Shown here one piece after another: positions 23,169 to 31,311 of a stretch of 39,821 nt of DNA (positions are counted from its first letter, which is position 1; each line of letters starts with the position of its first letter). The DNA is from a virus: IMG/VR virus record IMGVR_UViG_3300044646_001339, positions 1 to 39,821 of that record, one strand, 5' to 3'. The position numbers were made by a program, and so were the translations under genes. The notes beneath the pieces are model-generated. The model was not told the origin of the DNA, searched no databases, and saw only the letters and a list, made by a program, of their open reading frames with translations.

Positions 23169-23292
23169 GGAGCTAACTACATGCGTGTTAGGCGAAAAGA
23201 CGGGCGCATTAGCCGAACCGTCATCTTTCATGGCGCATTTGTTTTCGTGTGTGTTGCGTCAATTATCTACTTCACAGCGACAGACAAACTAG
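23107..23292 (+). CDS. Putative outer-membrane spanin lipoprotein (Rz1-like), overlapping frame
   Basis: The 61-residue frame starts within the preceding gene and runs into the holin gene. Its N-terminus, MRALVIVILAGC, is a very short lipoprotein signal with a clean lipobox L-A-G-C; Ala follows the cysteine, compatible with outer-membrane sorting. The mature part has about 50 residues with two further cysteines but is not Pro-rich, unlike lambda Rz1. Position and lipobox are the only evidence. The frame could also be chance coding across two real genes. Confidence 0.4.
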   Translation: MRALVIVILAGCATIQGTKARELTTCVLGEKTGALAEPSSFMAHLFSCVLRQLSTSQRQTN

Positions 23293-23429
23293 ATGCAGGC
23301 GCCGCTATGGGTCTGCTACTCGGGTTTGTGTCGTCTGTCGGCGGCATCTGGCTGCGGGGCGCAACCACACAGCCAATGCAGGAAAGCCCCGAATCACGCG
23401 ACAGCAAGGGCAACGCAGATGAAAGCTGA
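23181..23429 (+). CDS. Holin, two transmembrane segments
   Basis: The 82-residue protein has a basic N-terminus (MRVRRKDGRISR), hydrophobic helices at about 14-33 and 38-58, and a charged, Ser/Glu-rich C-terminal tail. This matches small class II-type holins that permeabilise the inner membrane to release endolysin. AGGGAG nine bases upstream supports the ATG. It lies in the lysis cassette after the endolysin and spanin-like genes. It is the best holin candidate here, though no sequence motif defines holins. Confidence 0.65.
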   Translation: MRVRRKDGRISRTVIFHGAFVFVCVASIIYFTATDKLDAGAAMGLLLGFVSSVGGIWLRGATTQPMQESPESRDSKGNADES

Positions 23430-23700
23430 CGCAGGCAAGCCTAGACCGTCGTTGATTCCCGCTGACGCACTCGGCTGCATTGCGGAATTGCTCACAGATG
23501 CAGCTAGGGAGCATGGTGACAACGGGTGGGCTCGCCTGGATAACGCGACACAGCGCTATTATGATGCCCTGTGGCGCCACGTGCTGGAGTATGGGCAGGG
23601 TGTGCGCAGGGATGCGAAATCGGGCTATCCTGTGCTAGCCCATATTGCGTCAAACGCCCTGTTCTTGCTCGCGCTAGAGCTACGCGCAACCCGTCGCTAG
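23419..23700 (+). CDS. DUF5664-like (dATP/dGTP diphosphohydrolase N-terminal-type) protein, 93 aa
   Basis: The ATG at 23419 overlaps the holin gene end and gives MKADAGKPRPSLIPADAL, the typical start of the small phage family containing DGKPR-SL-P, then an all-helical 'AAREHGDNGWARL' (GA-KYGDNNWR in relatives) and a C-terminal helix. Some relatives are annotated as nucleotide diphosphohydrolases; the activity of the short standalone form is uncertain. Its TAG overlaps the TAG of the oppositely oriented gene at 23697, so this is the exact end of the rightward late operon. Confidence 0.65.
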   Translation: MKADAGKPRPSLIPADALGCIAELLTDAAREHGDNGWARLDNATQRYYDALWRHVLEYGQGVRRDAKSGYPVLAHIASNALFLLALELRATRR

Positions 23701-23999
23701 CAGTAGGGTATGTGGCGCCACGCAGGCACGGAACCCGGTCTACTCGGCTGCGTGGGCTCTGCCTGTTCGTCTGCGTAGCTGTACGTTCGTGGCTGCGCCC
23801 TAAAGCCACCTTTGCGGTAACACGCGGCGTCTTGGTAGGGGTTGCGGTACGCCTTGAACTTGCGCCCCGTGGTTGCGCCTATCAGCATACGCTTATGCTG
23901 TACGGGTTCCATATCCGGGATGTTGCTGTCATCGATGATGGGCAGCGCGCAGACACAGCCGTCATCGTACATACCGCAGTTAGAGCAAAAATCGTCCAT
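23697..23999 (-). CDS. Zinc-finger-like protein, 100 aa (last gene of the leftward operon)
   Basis: The N-terminus MDDFCSNCGMYDDGCVC contains a C-x2-C...C-x-C cluster suited to binding one zinc ion; an acidic 'PIIDDSNIPDMEP' stretch and a basic, aromatic C-terminal half follow. AGGTG lies upstream of the ATG, seven bases after the polymerase stop, so it is probably co-transcribed with the polymerase. No family is recognised. A nucleic-acid-binding replication or transcription accessory role is plausible. Confidence 0.6.
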   Translation of the reverse strand: MDDFCSNCGMYDDGCVCALPIIDDSNIPDMEPVQHKRMLIGATTGRKFKAYRNPYQDAACYRKGGFRAQPRTYSYADEQAEPTQPSRPGSVPAWRHIPYC

Positions 24000-24006
24000 A
24001 CGTCAC

Positions 24007-25989
24007 CTAATCCTTGTCATGCACCCACACAGTTTTGCCTGCATCGTTCTTGGTTGGCTTAGCAGGCACTAGCCGACCGTCTACGTACACGGGTTCAGCA
24101 CCTTTGTACCAGCGACGCATAAGCGACGCAGAGCACTTGACTCGAATATCGGGGCAGTAATGCCCCATCACGCGTTGCATACAGTCTGCAAGTGCCAGCG
24201 CTGCATCGTGTGCGCGTTCCTCTGGCGATTCAAGCAAGATTTCGTCATGTATCAGCGCGACGGACCTAGACAGCCACAACCCGGATTGCGGGTTAGTGTG
24301 CGCTTGCTCGATAGCCGTAAACCATGCAGACGTGGCAGCGTCAGCAATGCGCCCCTGGAATTGCGTATTGCACCACGTGGTGGCCCGCAGACCCCCTCGC
24401 AGGCGCCCCGATTTAGGCTCGCGCAGCGCGCACCCTCTGCGCCCCGCTGTGGCCCGCTTGGCTTCATTGAAATACGCTTGCGATTCGGGCCACGTCCTAG
24501 CCCACGTCTGGCATACTTCACGGCTACGTTCACGCGTAAAAGCCTGCACCCAGGCTGGAAATGTGCCATCGTCCTTACGCGTGTTTCTTAGCACGTGTAA
24601 ATAGAAGCTATCGGGCGAAAGCATCCCAGGTAGCCCAAAGTTTCCGATTTTCGCCAACTGTCGCGTTTCCGCTGCTAGTATGTCACCCGACTTGTAAGCG
24701 GCTAGCGTCGCGTCATACGTGCTGCGTAGCAACTCGCTAGCGTAAATAATGTGTGGGTCCTTACCTTGATTGATAGCGTCTGCTAGCCGTGATTGCCCGT
24801 AACGCTCTAACCACACCTGCGCGAGCGCTACCAATTCGGCTGCGGGCAAGTCACAGGTGACAAACACGTAACCCGGTCTAGAACGGTAGCACTCGCGCAC
24901 CCCCTTGCGCCTGGGTTGATTGGTGATGTTCGGGCTACGGCATCCTATGCGCCCTGTGGCTACCGGGTTGTAGAACCCAGGGTGTATGGATGCTCGCGCA
25001 CCCTCACGCAACCACGGTAGGAACGTTGACATTTCGGTAAAGTCTTGACCCACGCACGCTAGCTGTATAAGCAACGGGTCGCCACTCTCGAAAAGCGTTT
25101 CAGTGTTTGCGCGCACCTGCCCGTTAGGAAACTTTGTGGTGGGCTCTGTCAGCGGTACACTTAGCCCCTGCGCAGCATATGCAGCCGACACACGCGCAGC
25201 GATAGCCGCTTTACTTTTCTTGAACACTCCAGCACGCGACCACGTGCCCAAACCCGCAGCGGCTAGCGCGGATTGCATCGTAGACACAGAGTGCGAAAGT
25301 CTAGCGTCTAGTTCGTCTACAGACTGCGCGTCTGTTGTAACCCCCCACACCTGGGTAAGTTGACAAGCGTACGCCTTGCACGATTGCGCCACCAAATCGG
25401 GTAAGTCATACGTGAGCACGATTTCAGCAATACGGTATGCTTCCGTAGCGTCGCTGCTAACGTAGTCTTTGAACTCTGGGGGGTACTGGTTTGGGTGCAG
25501 GTGTGCAACCTCGCGGAAGCGCGTTCTAATGTGGTCTGCGCCTTTCTTTTCAACTAGAGGGTGCCCTAACCAAACGGTGCGCATCTGCGCGAGACTTGAC
25601 GGTTTTACAGGTTCACGCCCTAACTTGGGGCAGTGGTCAAACGTGTCTGACGCGATACGGATAAGCATATCTGCGCGGTCAATACTCAATATGCGCCCTG
25701 CACGGTACGCCTTGAATATTGCCAAGTTCAGGCGCCATCTGAACGCGTCATCAAAGTCTGGCATCCTGCACGCAGTCGCCAAGATAGACGCGACATCATA
25801 CCCAATATTGACGTTGACTAGTGTGTAATCCGAATTGCGTAGCAGGTGGTCAAACATGATGACGGTTTCAAGCGCGTTTGTCAGTAACGCGGTTTTACCG
25901 TCTCGAGACCACGCGGCGCAGATAACATCAGGCGCCATGTTGCCCGCGCCAAACGGGTGCGTTTCACAGTCGAAAGCTACTATTTTCAC
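24007..25989 (-). CDS. Family A DNA polymerase with 3'-5' exonuclease domain
   Basis: This 660-residue protein is the phage replicase. The exonuclease domain (about 1-200) shows FDCET with Asp7 and Glu9, a GYD segment at 64-65 and Y-VSSD with Asp180. The polymerase domain has motif A as VTCDLPAAEL (Asp380, Glu385), motif B as RQLAKIGNFGLPG (Arg443, Lys447, Phe451) and motif C as HDE at 581-583. Motif B lacks the YG that follows in E. coli Pol I and T7. The start is GTG at 25989 with a weak GAGTG upstream. It sits in the same operon as helicase and nuclease genes. Confidence 0.93.
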   Translation of the reverse strand: MKIVAFDCETHPFGAGNMAPDVICAAWSRDGKTALLTNALETVIMFDHLLRNSDYTLVNVNIGYDVASILATACRMPDFDDAFRWRLNLAIFKAYRAGRILSIDRADMLIRIASDTFDHCPKLGREPVKPSSLAQMRTVWLGHPLVEKKGADHIRTRFREVAHLHPNQYPPEFKDYVSSDATEAYRIAEIVLTYDLPDLVAQSCKAYACQLTQVWGVTTDAQSVDELDARLSHSVSTMQSALAAAGLGTWSRAGVFKKSKAAIAARVSAAYAAQGLSVPLTEPTTKFPNGQVRANTETLFESGDPLLIQLACVGQDFTEMSTFLPWLREGARASIHPGFYNPVATGRIGCRSPNITNQPRRKGVRECYRSRPGYVFVTCDLPAAELVALAQVWLERYGQSRLADAINQGKDPHIIYASELLRSTYDATLAAYKSGDILAAETRQLAKIGNFGLPGMLSPDSFYLHVLRNTRKDDGTFPAWVQAFTRERSREVCQTWARTWPESQAYFNEAKRATAGRRGCALREPKSGRLRGGLRATTWCNTQFQGRIADAATSAWFTAIEQAHTNPQSGLWLSRSVALIHDEILLESPEERAHDAALALADCMQRVMGHYCPDIRVKCSASLMRRWYKGAEPVYVDGRLVPAKPTKNDAGKTVWVHDKD

Positions 25990-26019
25990 TGCGTCACTCG
26001 TTTGGCGCGGGGTTGGCTG

Positions 26020-27126
26020 TCAGGCGCCGTAGGGGTTAGGCATACCGGGATGGGCGCCCCCACCTTGTTGCGGGAACCCCTGCGCGGGCATCATGCCACC
26101 TTGTTGCGGGAACCCCTGCGCAGGCACCATGCCACCCTGTTGTGGGTAGCCCTGGGGTGCACCGTAGCCTGGGGATTGCCAGGGTTGTGGGTAGCCCTGC
26201 GCAGGCGCCTGCGGGGGCATCATCCCACCCTGTTGAGGGTAGCCCTGCGTAGGCACCTGTGGAAGTTGCGGAAGCTGTGGCGCACCCTGCGTGGGCACCT
26301 GTGGAAGTTGCGGAAGCTGTGGCAGCGTATCAACATCGAACGCAGGCGCCTGTGATTCAGGGCACCAATCCGTCAACGTAAAGTCTTTTTTCTCCTCTTT
26401 GGTTTCGATGACTTTCGCATCGCAGTAAATGCGTGCACCGTTGAACGGCTGTTGCGGTTGCGCAGCGTACCGAACTACCGCACCGTCAATGTCATCGCGC
26501 CCCGTGACAGCTTTCAACAAGGATTTGACGTTTTTCAGGAACATCCTGTTTTCTGTCGTGTAGACGACAGAGCAACGCAGACCCACAGGCAACGGCTCTG
26601 ACATCGGCGTGGGCATCTGCAACCCCTGCGGGTTGAGTACCACTTTCGCGGTGAGGGGGCGCCCACCACGCGATTTGACGACGTCCATTTCGCACGTGAA
26701 CACAGTCACGCCGCTTTTGTCTTCACTGGGTCGACTGTCGATACGATGCACTGCGAAGATATGTTGCCCCGCTGTGATGCGCGCACCGTGCCCATACACA
26801 GTTTCATTTTCGATACCTGCGTATGGGTCGCCACCACGCGGGGCGCCCTGCGTGGGCATCATCCCACCCTGTTGCGGATAGCCCTGCGTGGGCATCATGC
26901 CGCCTGGGGGCGCGTAGCCCTGTTGCGGATAGCCCTGCGGGGGCATCATGCCGCCTGGGGGCGCGTAGCCCTGTTGCGGATAGCCCTGCGGGGGCATCAT
27001 GCCGCCTGGGGGCGCGTAGCCCTGCGGGGGCATCATCCCACCCTGTTGCGGATAGCCCTGCGCAGGCTGTTGCGGATAGCCCTGCGGGGGCATCATCCCA
27101 CCCTGTTGCGGTTGTTGTGGATACAT
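26020..27126 (-). CDS. PQG-rich replication accessory protein, putative ssDNA-binding
   Basis: The 368-residue protein has a globular core (about residues 95-265; 'GQHIFAVHRIDSRPSEDKSG', then 'VFTCEMDVVKS', 'LPVGLRCSVVYTTENRMFL', 'NVKSLLKAVTG') flanked by low-complexity tails. The N-terminal tail is built on GYPQQ, GYAPP and GGMMPPQ. The C-terminal tail repeats QLPQLPQVPTQ and GFPQQGGMMPAQ. Its place between helicase and polymerase, its beta-rich core and disordered tails recall single-stranded DNA-binding proteins, but I cannot confirm an OB fold. AGGAGTG precedes the ATG. The tails could drive condensation or partner recruitment. Confidence 0.55.
   Translation of the reverse strand: MYPQQPQQGGMMPPQGYPQQPAQGYPQQGGMMPPQGYAPPGGMMPPQGYPQQGYAPPGGMMPPQGYPQQGYAPPGGMMPTQGYPQQGGMMPTQGAPRGGDPYAGIENETVYGHGARITAGQHIFAVHRIDSRPSEDKSGVTVFTCEMDVVKSRGGRPLTAKVVLNPQGLQMPTPMSEPLPVGLRCSVVYTTENRMFLKNVKSLLKAVTGRDDIDGAVVRYAAQPQQPFNGARIYCDAKVIETKEEKKDFTLTDWCPESQAPAFDVDTLPQLPQLPQVPTQGAPQLPQLPQVPTQGYPQQGGMMPPQAPAQGYPQPWQSPGYGAPQGYPQQGGMVPAQGFPQQGGMMPAQGFPQQGGGAHPGMPNPYGA
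26869..27021 (-). repeat. Three tandem copies of a 51-bp coding repeat
   Basis: Codons 36-52, 53-69 and 70-86 of the PQG-rich protein are tandem copies of a 17-residue unit, GYAPPGGMMPPQGYPQQ, nearly identical at the DNA level; the third copy has T for P at one site. Further partial units flank it. This is recent in-frame expansion, likely to vary in copy number between relatives. Confidence 0.9.
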
Positions 27127-27141
27127 GCTTTCACACTCCTA

Positions 27142-28857
27142 TCAACCATGCTCCGTGCGCATTATTGCGCGCGTCAGGTTGAACTTGAAATCTGCAAGCG
27201 TCTGTGTAGACGCGTTTTCCTTTAGTGTCTGCGCCCAATTGGACACTAGCGGGCCAGTGTGCAACGGAAACGTGTAATCAACAAACGGGCTAAGCTGTTT
27301 AGGTCTAGCCATACGCCCGATTAGTTGCTCGATTAGCGAACCGCTTTTAGGCGCTTCCGTGACTAGCGCGCGATTATACCTGTGCAACCGCTTACCGATG
27401 CCGTGCACGCGCCACGATGCGGCTATCGTGCGGGGCTTTTCGATGCTTTGCACGTCTGTTCCACGCCCGAAGGTTTCAAACCCTACAGCACGCAACGCCT
27501 TTTCCATTGCGTCTGTCTGGTAAAACACAATGGCGGGTTGTGGCTGCGCACGTGCCCAACGTGCCACAGCATCGACAGCAAATCGAGATAGCCAGACGTC
27601 GCGCGTTGGCGGGTGCGGTTGCCCGTTCCAGCGCTTGCGCGATTGCTCTAGCCACGGGCGCAGCGCTTCATTACCTGGGTGTCTGGGGTCTGCCAACACG
27701 GCGTTGCGTATCAGCAACTCCGAATCGTAATACTCGTCTGCGTAGTTCTTGATTTCGCTACGCCAATACTTCGACCACTGTTTGCGCGCTTCAAGCCATT
27801 GTTCGTCGGGTTCATTATTCGGCCACACCCAGTGGTAAAAGAACCCAAACGACAGGCACACACCCGTAAACCATTGCTCGGCTGCGGTAACGCACGCATC
27901 CCCGTTAGGCTTTACCCCACCCGCTTCTAGTTCGTACAGCGCATTTTCCACAACGTCAGGTGTGTCTATGTGCCACTCGCACACCCTAACCTCACCTTTG
28001 TAATCCTCTGCGGTTTCTGCGTCGCTAAAAACCACACCCTTTGCGCTTCGGATACGCTCGCGGTTTGCACACTGCACCACTAGGCGCCGTTCCTCTGTGT
28101 CTAACAGGTGAAACGGTACAGTGAACCCATCTTTGTTGTGGAAGTTCTGCGCCGGAAACGCCCACTTGACTAGTTCGTGCCCATAGCCCCATTCACGCTC
28201 ACCGGGCTTTCCTTTTACGTCAATGCAGGCGGCTAGTGCGTCGAGTTCTGCGGCACTCTTTGGCGACACGACAGGCGACGCACCACGCAACGCCCACTCT
28301 GCTAGGTGGGCGTAGTTCTTGACGCTGTTACGCTGAATCGTGCCTGTCATCATGCAGAACGGCACTGTAGGGTGGGCTTTCAAGAAACGCGCAATGCGAA
28401 TAGTGCGGGATGCCGTCAGGTTTGCTAGCGCGTCAGCCTCATCGCACACAATCGCTAACTCGTCACCAAAGCGTTCGTAGTACGTGCGTAGCAGTGCGGT
28501 GCTAGTGTCCTCACTTAGCATATCGTAACTAATAGCCGTCGTGTTGCCATACGTTTGAAAATGCGGAATCGCAACTAGGCGATATTCGCGCATCATATCG
28601 TCAACAAGTGGTGCGCGTGTAAACACCAAGGTCTGACGTGCACGCAGCACAGTGCCCATAAGGCAAGCAATTAGCGTCTTACCCCCACCAACACGAACGT
28701 AGGCGAACACGCCGCGCATATGCTGCGCAACGGCTAGCACAGTGCTCTGTATGGGCCACAGCTTCACTTTGCCTGTGCGCGCTAGCAATGGGTTTAGGTC
28801 CACAGGTGTCAGCGTCGCGCGTGGCAGACTTAGCACCCTTTGTAGTTCTGTGACCAT
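27142..28857 (-). CDS. SF2 DEAD-type helicase
   Basis: This 571-residue protein has SF2 helicase motifs: GGGKT at 57-61 (motif I), CDEAD at 139-143 (motif II), MTGT at 171-174 (motif III), and QLIGRMARP from 511 (motif VI, Q--GR--R). A long insert of about 150 residues lies between the two RecA-like domains. The enzyme would unwind or remodel DNA during phage replication or recombination. The ATG overlaps the stop of the upstream winged-helix gene by one base, so the two are coupled. Confidence 0.88.
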   Translation of the reverse strand: MVTELQRVLSLPRATLTPVDLNPLLARTGKVKLWPIQSTVLAVAQHMRGVFAYVRVGGGKTLIACLMGTVLRARQTLVFTRAPLVDDMMREYRLVAIPHFQTYGNTTAISYDMLSEDTSTALLRTYYERFGDELAIVCDEADALANLTASRTIRIARFLKAHPTVPFCMMTGTIQRNSVKNYAHLAEWALRGASPVVSPKSAAELDALAACIDVKGKPGEREWGYGHELVKWAFPAQNFHNKDGFTVPFHLLDTEERRLVVQCANRERIRSAKGVVFSDAETAEDYKGEVRVCEWHIDTPDVVENALYELEAGGVKPNGDACVTAAEQWFTGVCLSFGFFYHWVWPNNEPDEQWLEARKQWSKYWRSEIKNYADEYYDSELLIRNAVLADPRHPGNEALRPWLEQSRKRWNGQPHPPTRDVWLSRFAVDAVARWARAQPQPAIVFYQTDAMEKALRAVGFETFGRGTDVQSIEKPRTIAASWRVHGIGKRLHRYNRALVTEAPKSGSLIEQLIGRMARPKQLSPFVDYTFPLHTGPLVSNWAQTLKENASTQTLADFKFNLTRAIMRTEHG

Positions 28858-29099
28858 TACCGATTCGCGTTTGTGAGTAGGGGGCCAATAACGTACGTGG
28901 CTGGCAAGCGTTTAGTGGGCTCACGCTTGCGTTTCAGTAGCCCCGCTCTGACTAGACGGTCAACATCCCACCTGACTTGGCGCCCATCCTCGTCAGCCGG
29001 GAATAGGACGCCCTGTATGCGCGCGCAATCGCTTTCGCCATACGTCTGTATGTATTCCACAATCGCGCGTTCACGCGAGCCGGTTACAGGGCGCCCCAT
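28857..29099 (-). CDS. Small winged-helix DNA-binding protein, 80 aa
   Basis: The layout is a compact winged helix: GSRERAIVEYIQTYG (helix 1), SDCARIQGVLFP (helix 2), RQVRWDVDRLVRAGLLKRK (recognition helix plus wing start), then a basic wing and a strand ATYVIGPL. It lies directly upstream of the helicase gene with a TAATG overlap. It could regulate the operon or load the helicase. No specific family is recognised. Confidence 0.65.
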   Translation of the reverse strand: MGRPVTGSRERAIVEYIQTYGESDCARIQGVLFPADEDGRQVRWDVDRLVRAGLLKRKREPTKRLPATYVIGPLLTNANR

Positions 29100-29102
29100 A
29101 CG

Positions 29103-29954
29103 TTACACCACAACCACGCGAGCGCCATCCGGGATGGCGGCACCGGGGGCAACGATGCACACGTGCACGGACTCTAGCACCACGTAAACGGGGCTAGTGC
29201 TGGCTCGCGAAGTAACCGAGATAGGCTGCGCAGGGTGTGCCGCTTGTTGCGTTACCAGCACAGACTGCGTCTGAACGCCACCCGCCATGATATGCGCGGC
29301 GTCATTCCACACGCTGATAAGCGCAGCGCAATCGAGTTTCAGCGCTTCCCGCTTGCCCGAACCGTCATAGGTGCTGCGCGACTTATACGCAGCCTGTAGC
29401 GCAGCGTTCTGCCCCACAGACGCCACAAGTTGCGCGTGCAACACTCCGATGTCTTTGAGCTTGATAGACCGCAGCGGTGTGCCTGCGTACGCAGTGAATG
29501 ACGCAGGCACCTTGACAGCACCCGCAGCCTTGCTAGCGGCGTTGTCTTCATCGCTGTCCGTGTCGTCAGCCTGCGCAGGTGCCTGCGCTGCTACCACGGG
29601 CAGTGACGCGGGCGGGTTCGGGTTGATGGTGGCTGCGGTAGGCGTACCCGTCGCCACCACTGCGGGGGCTTGCTGGTAGGGGTTCGGCGCCGTCAGCACA
29701 GGTGCGTAGACGCTCGCGATAATGGCGCTAGCGTCAGCGGGTGAAATGCCCGCGTTCTGCACCAAGTAGGGGGCCAACTGTGCGTCAACAGTAGCCTGCG
29801 GGATGCCCTGCCCCTTCCACTCGATTGCTCGCGCTTTCACCATATCCACGATGGCGGTCTGTTGCGGCGTCAGCGCAGGCGCCATCTGTGGTAGCCCTGG
29901 CAACGCCGCTGCAAGCTGTGACATCATATCGGGTGGGGTAAATTGCGTGTTCAT
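29103..29954 (-). CDS. Unknown protein with long Ala/Pro linker, 283 aa
   Basis: I do not recognise this protein. Residues 1-85 are helical and Gln/Ala-rich, residues about 90-150 form a Pro/Ala/Thr-rich acidic linker (with DDTDSDEDNAASKAAG), and residues about 150-225 form a second helical domain including 'LRSIKLKDIGVLHAQLVASVGQNAALQAAYKSR'. The C-terminus turns to valine-rich strands. It is in the replication operon between the nuclease and the winged-helix gene, so a DNA-transaction scaffold is a reasonable guess. Confidence 0.6.
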   Translation of the reverse strand: MNTQFTPPDMMSQLAAALPGLPQMAPALTPQQTAIVDMVKARAIEWKGQGIPQATVDAQLAPYLVQNAGISPADASAIIASVYAPVLTAPNPYQQAPAVVATGTPTAATINPNPPASLPVVAAQAPAQADDTDSDEDNAASKAAGAVKVPASFTAYAGTPLRSIKLKDIGVLHAQLVASVGQNAALQAAYKSRSTYDGSGKREALKLDCAALISVWNDAAHIMAGGVQTQSVLVTQQAAHPAQPISVTSRASTSPVYVVLESVHVCIVAPGAAIPDGARVVVV

Positions 29955-29965
29955 TACACAAATCC

Positions 29966-30778
29966 TTACAGCGGTATTGCGCCGCTAAGTGCGCAGCGTG
30001 CAGCGAAAGGGCACCCGCCATAATCGCCACAGGCTTGCGAATTGAAAGCCACTTTAGTTTCGTCTTGCTCTGTTGATGCTGTGTGCATCGTGTCAAGCAA
30101 CTCGGTTATAAGTGCCGCTGCCCACTGCAACGTGACACCATCGATTGTGACTGATACCTCACGCGCCTGGGGTGTGCCCTTGGTGGCGTACTGCACCCAT
30201 TGAAAGACATACTCTGCGCGGTTGTCAGGCACCACTAGCCGATGCACAGGGTATGTGTTGCCCCGTTCGTCGCTGTAGTTGCCTATTACGTGCTCACGCG
30301 ACAGCACGGCGTGCAGGTGTAGCAGGTAGATTGCACCTTGCAAATCCTCGCGCAATTCCTCGCTCTGACGTTCGTGTGACAGCCGGAAAGACGCCGCTGT
30401 TTTGTGGTCTGTTACGCGTCTATCCCAGGGTAACAATAGGTCGATAATGCCCACAACCAACACGGGCCAATGTGGCGCGTATATGGCAAACTTGCGCTCT
30501 ATCTGGAGTGGCGACACAGGGGGCTTAGGCAAGTAGGGAATCCCAGGGCGCATAATGTCACCTGGGTCTGCACCGCGCAGTAAGTAGCGCTCGATTGCAG
30601 CATGGTATTTCTTACCTGCGGTCAACCACGGCTGTTCTTTTTCGTACACCCCTAGGATGCGCCCGTAATACCAGCGACGCAGGCAACGCTGTGCGGTCTT
30701 TAGCTGTGATGGTGACGCGTGGCGCCACGTGCGCCGTGAATCGCGAAACGCAGACCGCAGCCATTGCAGAACGGACAT
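29966..30778 (-). CDS. RecB/Cas4-like nuclease with Fe-S cysteines
   Basis: The 270-residue protein shows PD-(D/E)XK nuclease motifs of the RecB/Cas4 type: SPSQLKTAQRCLRRWYY (Cys32), a G--YH-AIE region (His59), GIIDLL with Asp113, VTDHKT with Asp124 and Lys127 nearby, and Q-AIY near 147-151. The C-terminus has Cys250, Cys256 and Cys262, which with Cys32 make a plausible iron-sulphur cluster as in Cas4 and AddB. It would resect DNA ends in recombination. The ATG at 30778 lies two bases after the upstream stop; a longer frame upstream overlaps the preceding gene and is unlikely. Confidence 0.8.
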   Translation of the reverse strand: MSVLQWLRSAFRDSRRTWRHASPSQLKTAQRCLRRWYYGRILGVYEKEQPWLTAGKKYHAAIERYLLRGADPGDIMRPGIPYLPKPPVSPLQIERKFAIYAPHWPVLVVGIIDLLLPWDRRVTDHKTAASFRLSHERQSEELREDLQGAIYLLHLHAVLSREHVIGNYSDERGNTYPVHRLVVPDNRAEYVFQWVQYATKGTPQAREVSVTIDGVTLQWAAALITELLDTMHTASTEQDETKVAFNSQACGDYGGCPFAARCALSGAIPL

Positions 30779-30780
30779 TG

Positions 30781-31233
30781 TCACGGCTCGCGCTTGCCCC
30801 TGCCCTTGCTGGGTGCTGCGGGTGCCCCGTTCAGGCATCGCGCACAGATGGCAGTGCTGATATCCCCAGGCGCCTGCGGGTTCGGTCTGTGGTCGGCTAG
30901 CAGCGTGGCGCGGATAGACTGCAACCACGCAGGCGAAACCGCGAAAGGTTCCGTTCGGCTCTGCGCAGTCACGCGACCGTCAGCGAGGTACATATCACGC
31001 ACGGGCAGCACGCAGACCCCGCGCGAATCGTATGGAATGGCTGCGCGGTTGGCGAGTTCAGCGAGTAGCTCTAGCGCATCCTCCATGGCTGCCACGCGTT
31101 CAGAAAAATCCTCTAGCGTGCTAGCGAGTTCGCTAGCGGGGTTCTTGGTAGAGGTAACGACGCTGTGTGCCATCGCGCTAAGCTCTGCGCTGATGCGGTA
31201 TCTGTGGGGGTATACTAGGGGCATGGTGAACAC
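30781..31233 (-). CDS. Unknown protein, up to 150 aa
   Basis: No family is recognised. The start is uncertain: the ATG at 31233 gives 150 residues, while the ATG at 31173 gives MAHSVVTSTKNPASEL and 130 residues. Residues about 30-65 are an acidic helix, the middle has beta-like segments ('GVCVLPVRDMYLADGRVTAQ'), and near the C-terminus are ICARC and a Lys/Arg-rich end. The CxxC plus earlier cysteine could bind metal. It directly precedes the Cas4-like nuclease gene and probably shares its transcript. Confidence 0.55.
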   Translation of the reverse strand: MFTMPLVYPHRYRISAELSAMAHSVVTSTKNPASELASTLEDFSERVAAMEDALELLAELANRAAIPYDSRGVCVLPVRDMYLADGRVTAQSRTEPFAVSPAWLQSIRATLLADHRPNPQAPGDISTAICARCLNGAPAAPSKGRGKREP

Positions 31234-31251
31234 TCGCCACAGGTGAAAGAC

Positions 31252-31311
31252 TGCAACCGCACGATTACCGAACTAGACGGATGGCTGATGATTGCGCATC
31301 GTGCGGTTGCA
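31252..31311. other. 14-bp perfect inverted repeat, 32-base loop
   Basis: TGCAACCGCACGAT (31252-31265) pairs perfectly with ATCGTGCGGTTGCA (31298-31311). It lies about 20-80 bases upstream of the replication group's first start codon, so on the minus transcript it would form in the leader. It could be an attenuator, operator or small structured RNA. It is not tRNA-like. Confidence 0.6.

Noticed and set aside
23419-25989. Diaminopurine (Z-genome) pathway, suggested by a family A polymerase and a diphosphohydrolase-like protein
   Set aside because: No PurZ (adenylosuccinate synthetase-like) gene, no DatZ-type HD phosphohydrolase and no complete MazZ are visible. The small protein is only a DUF5664-type fragment.
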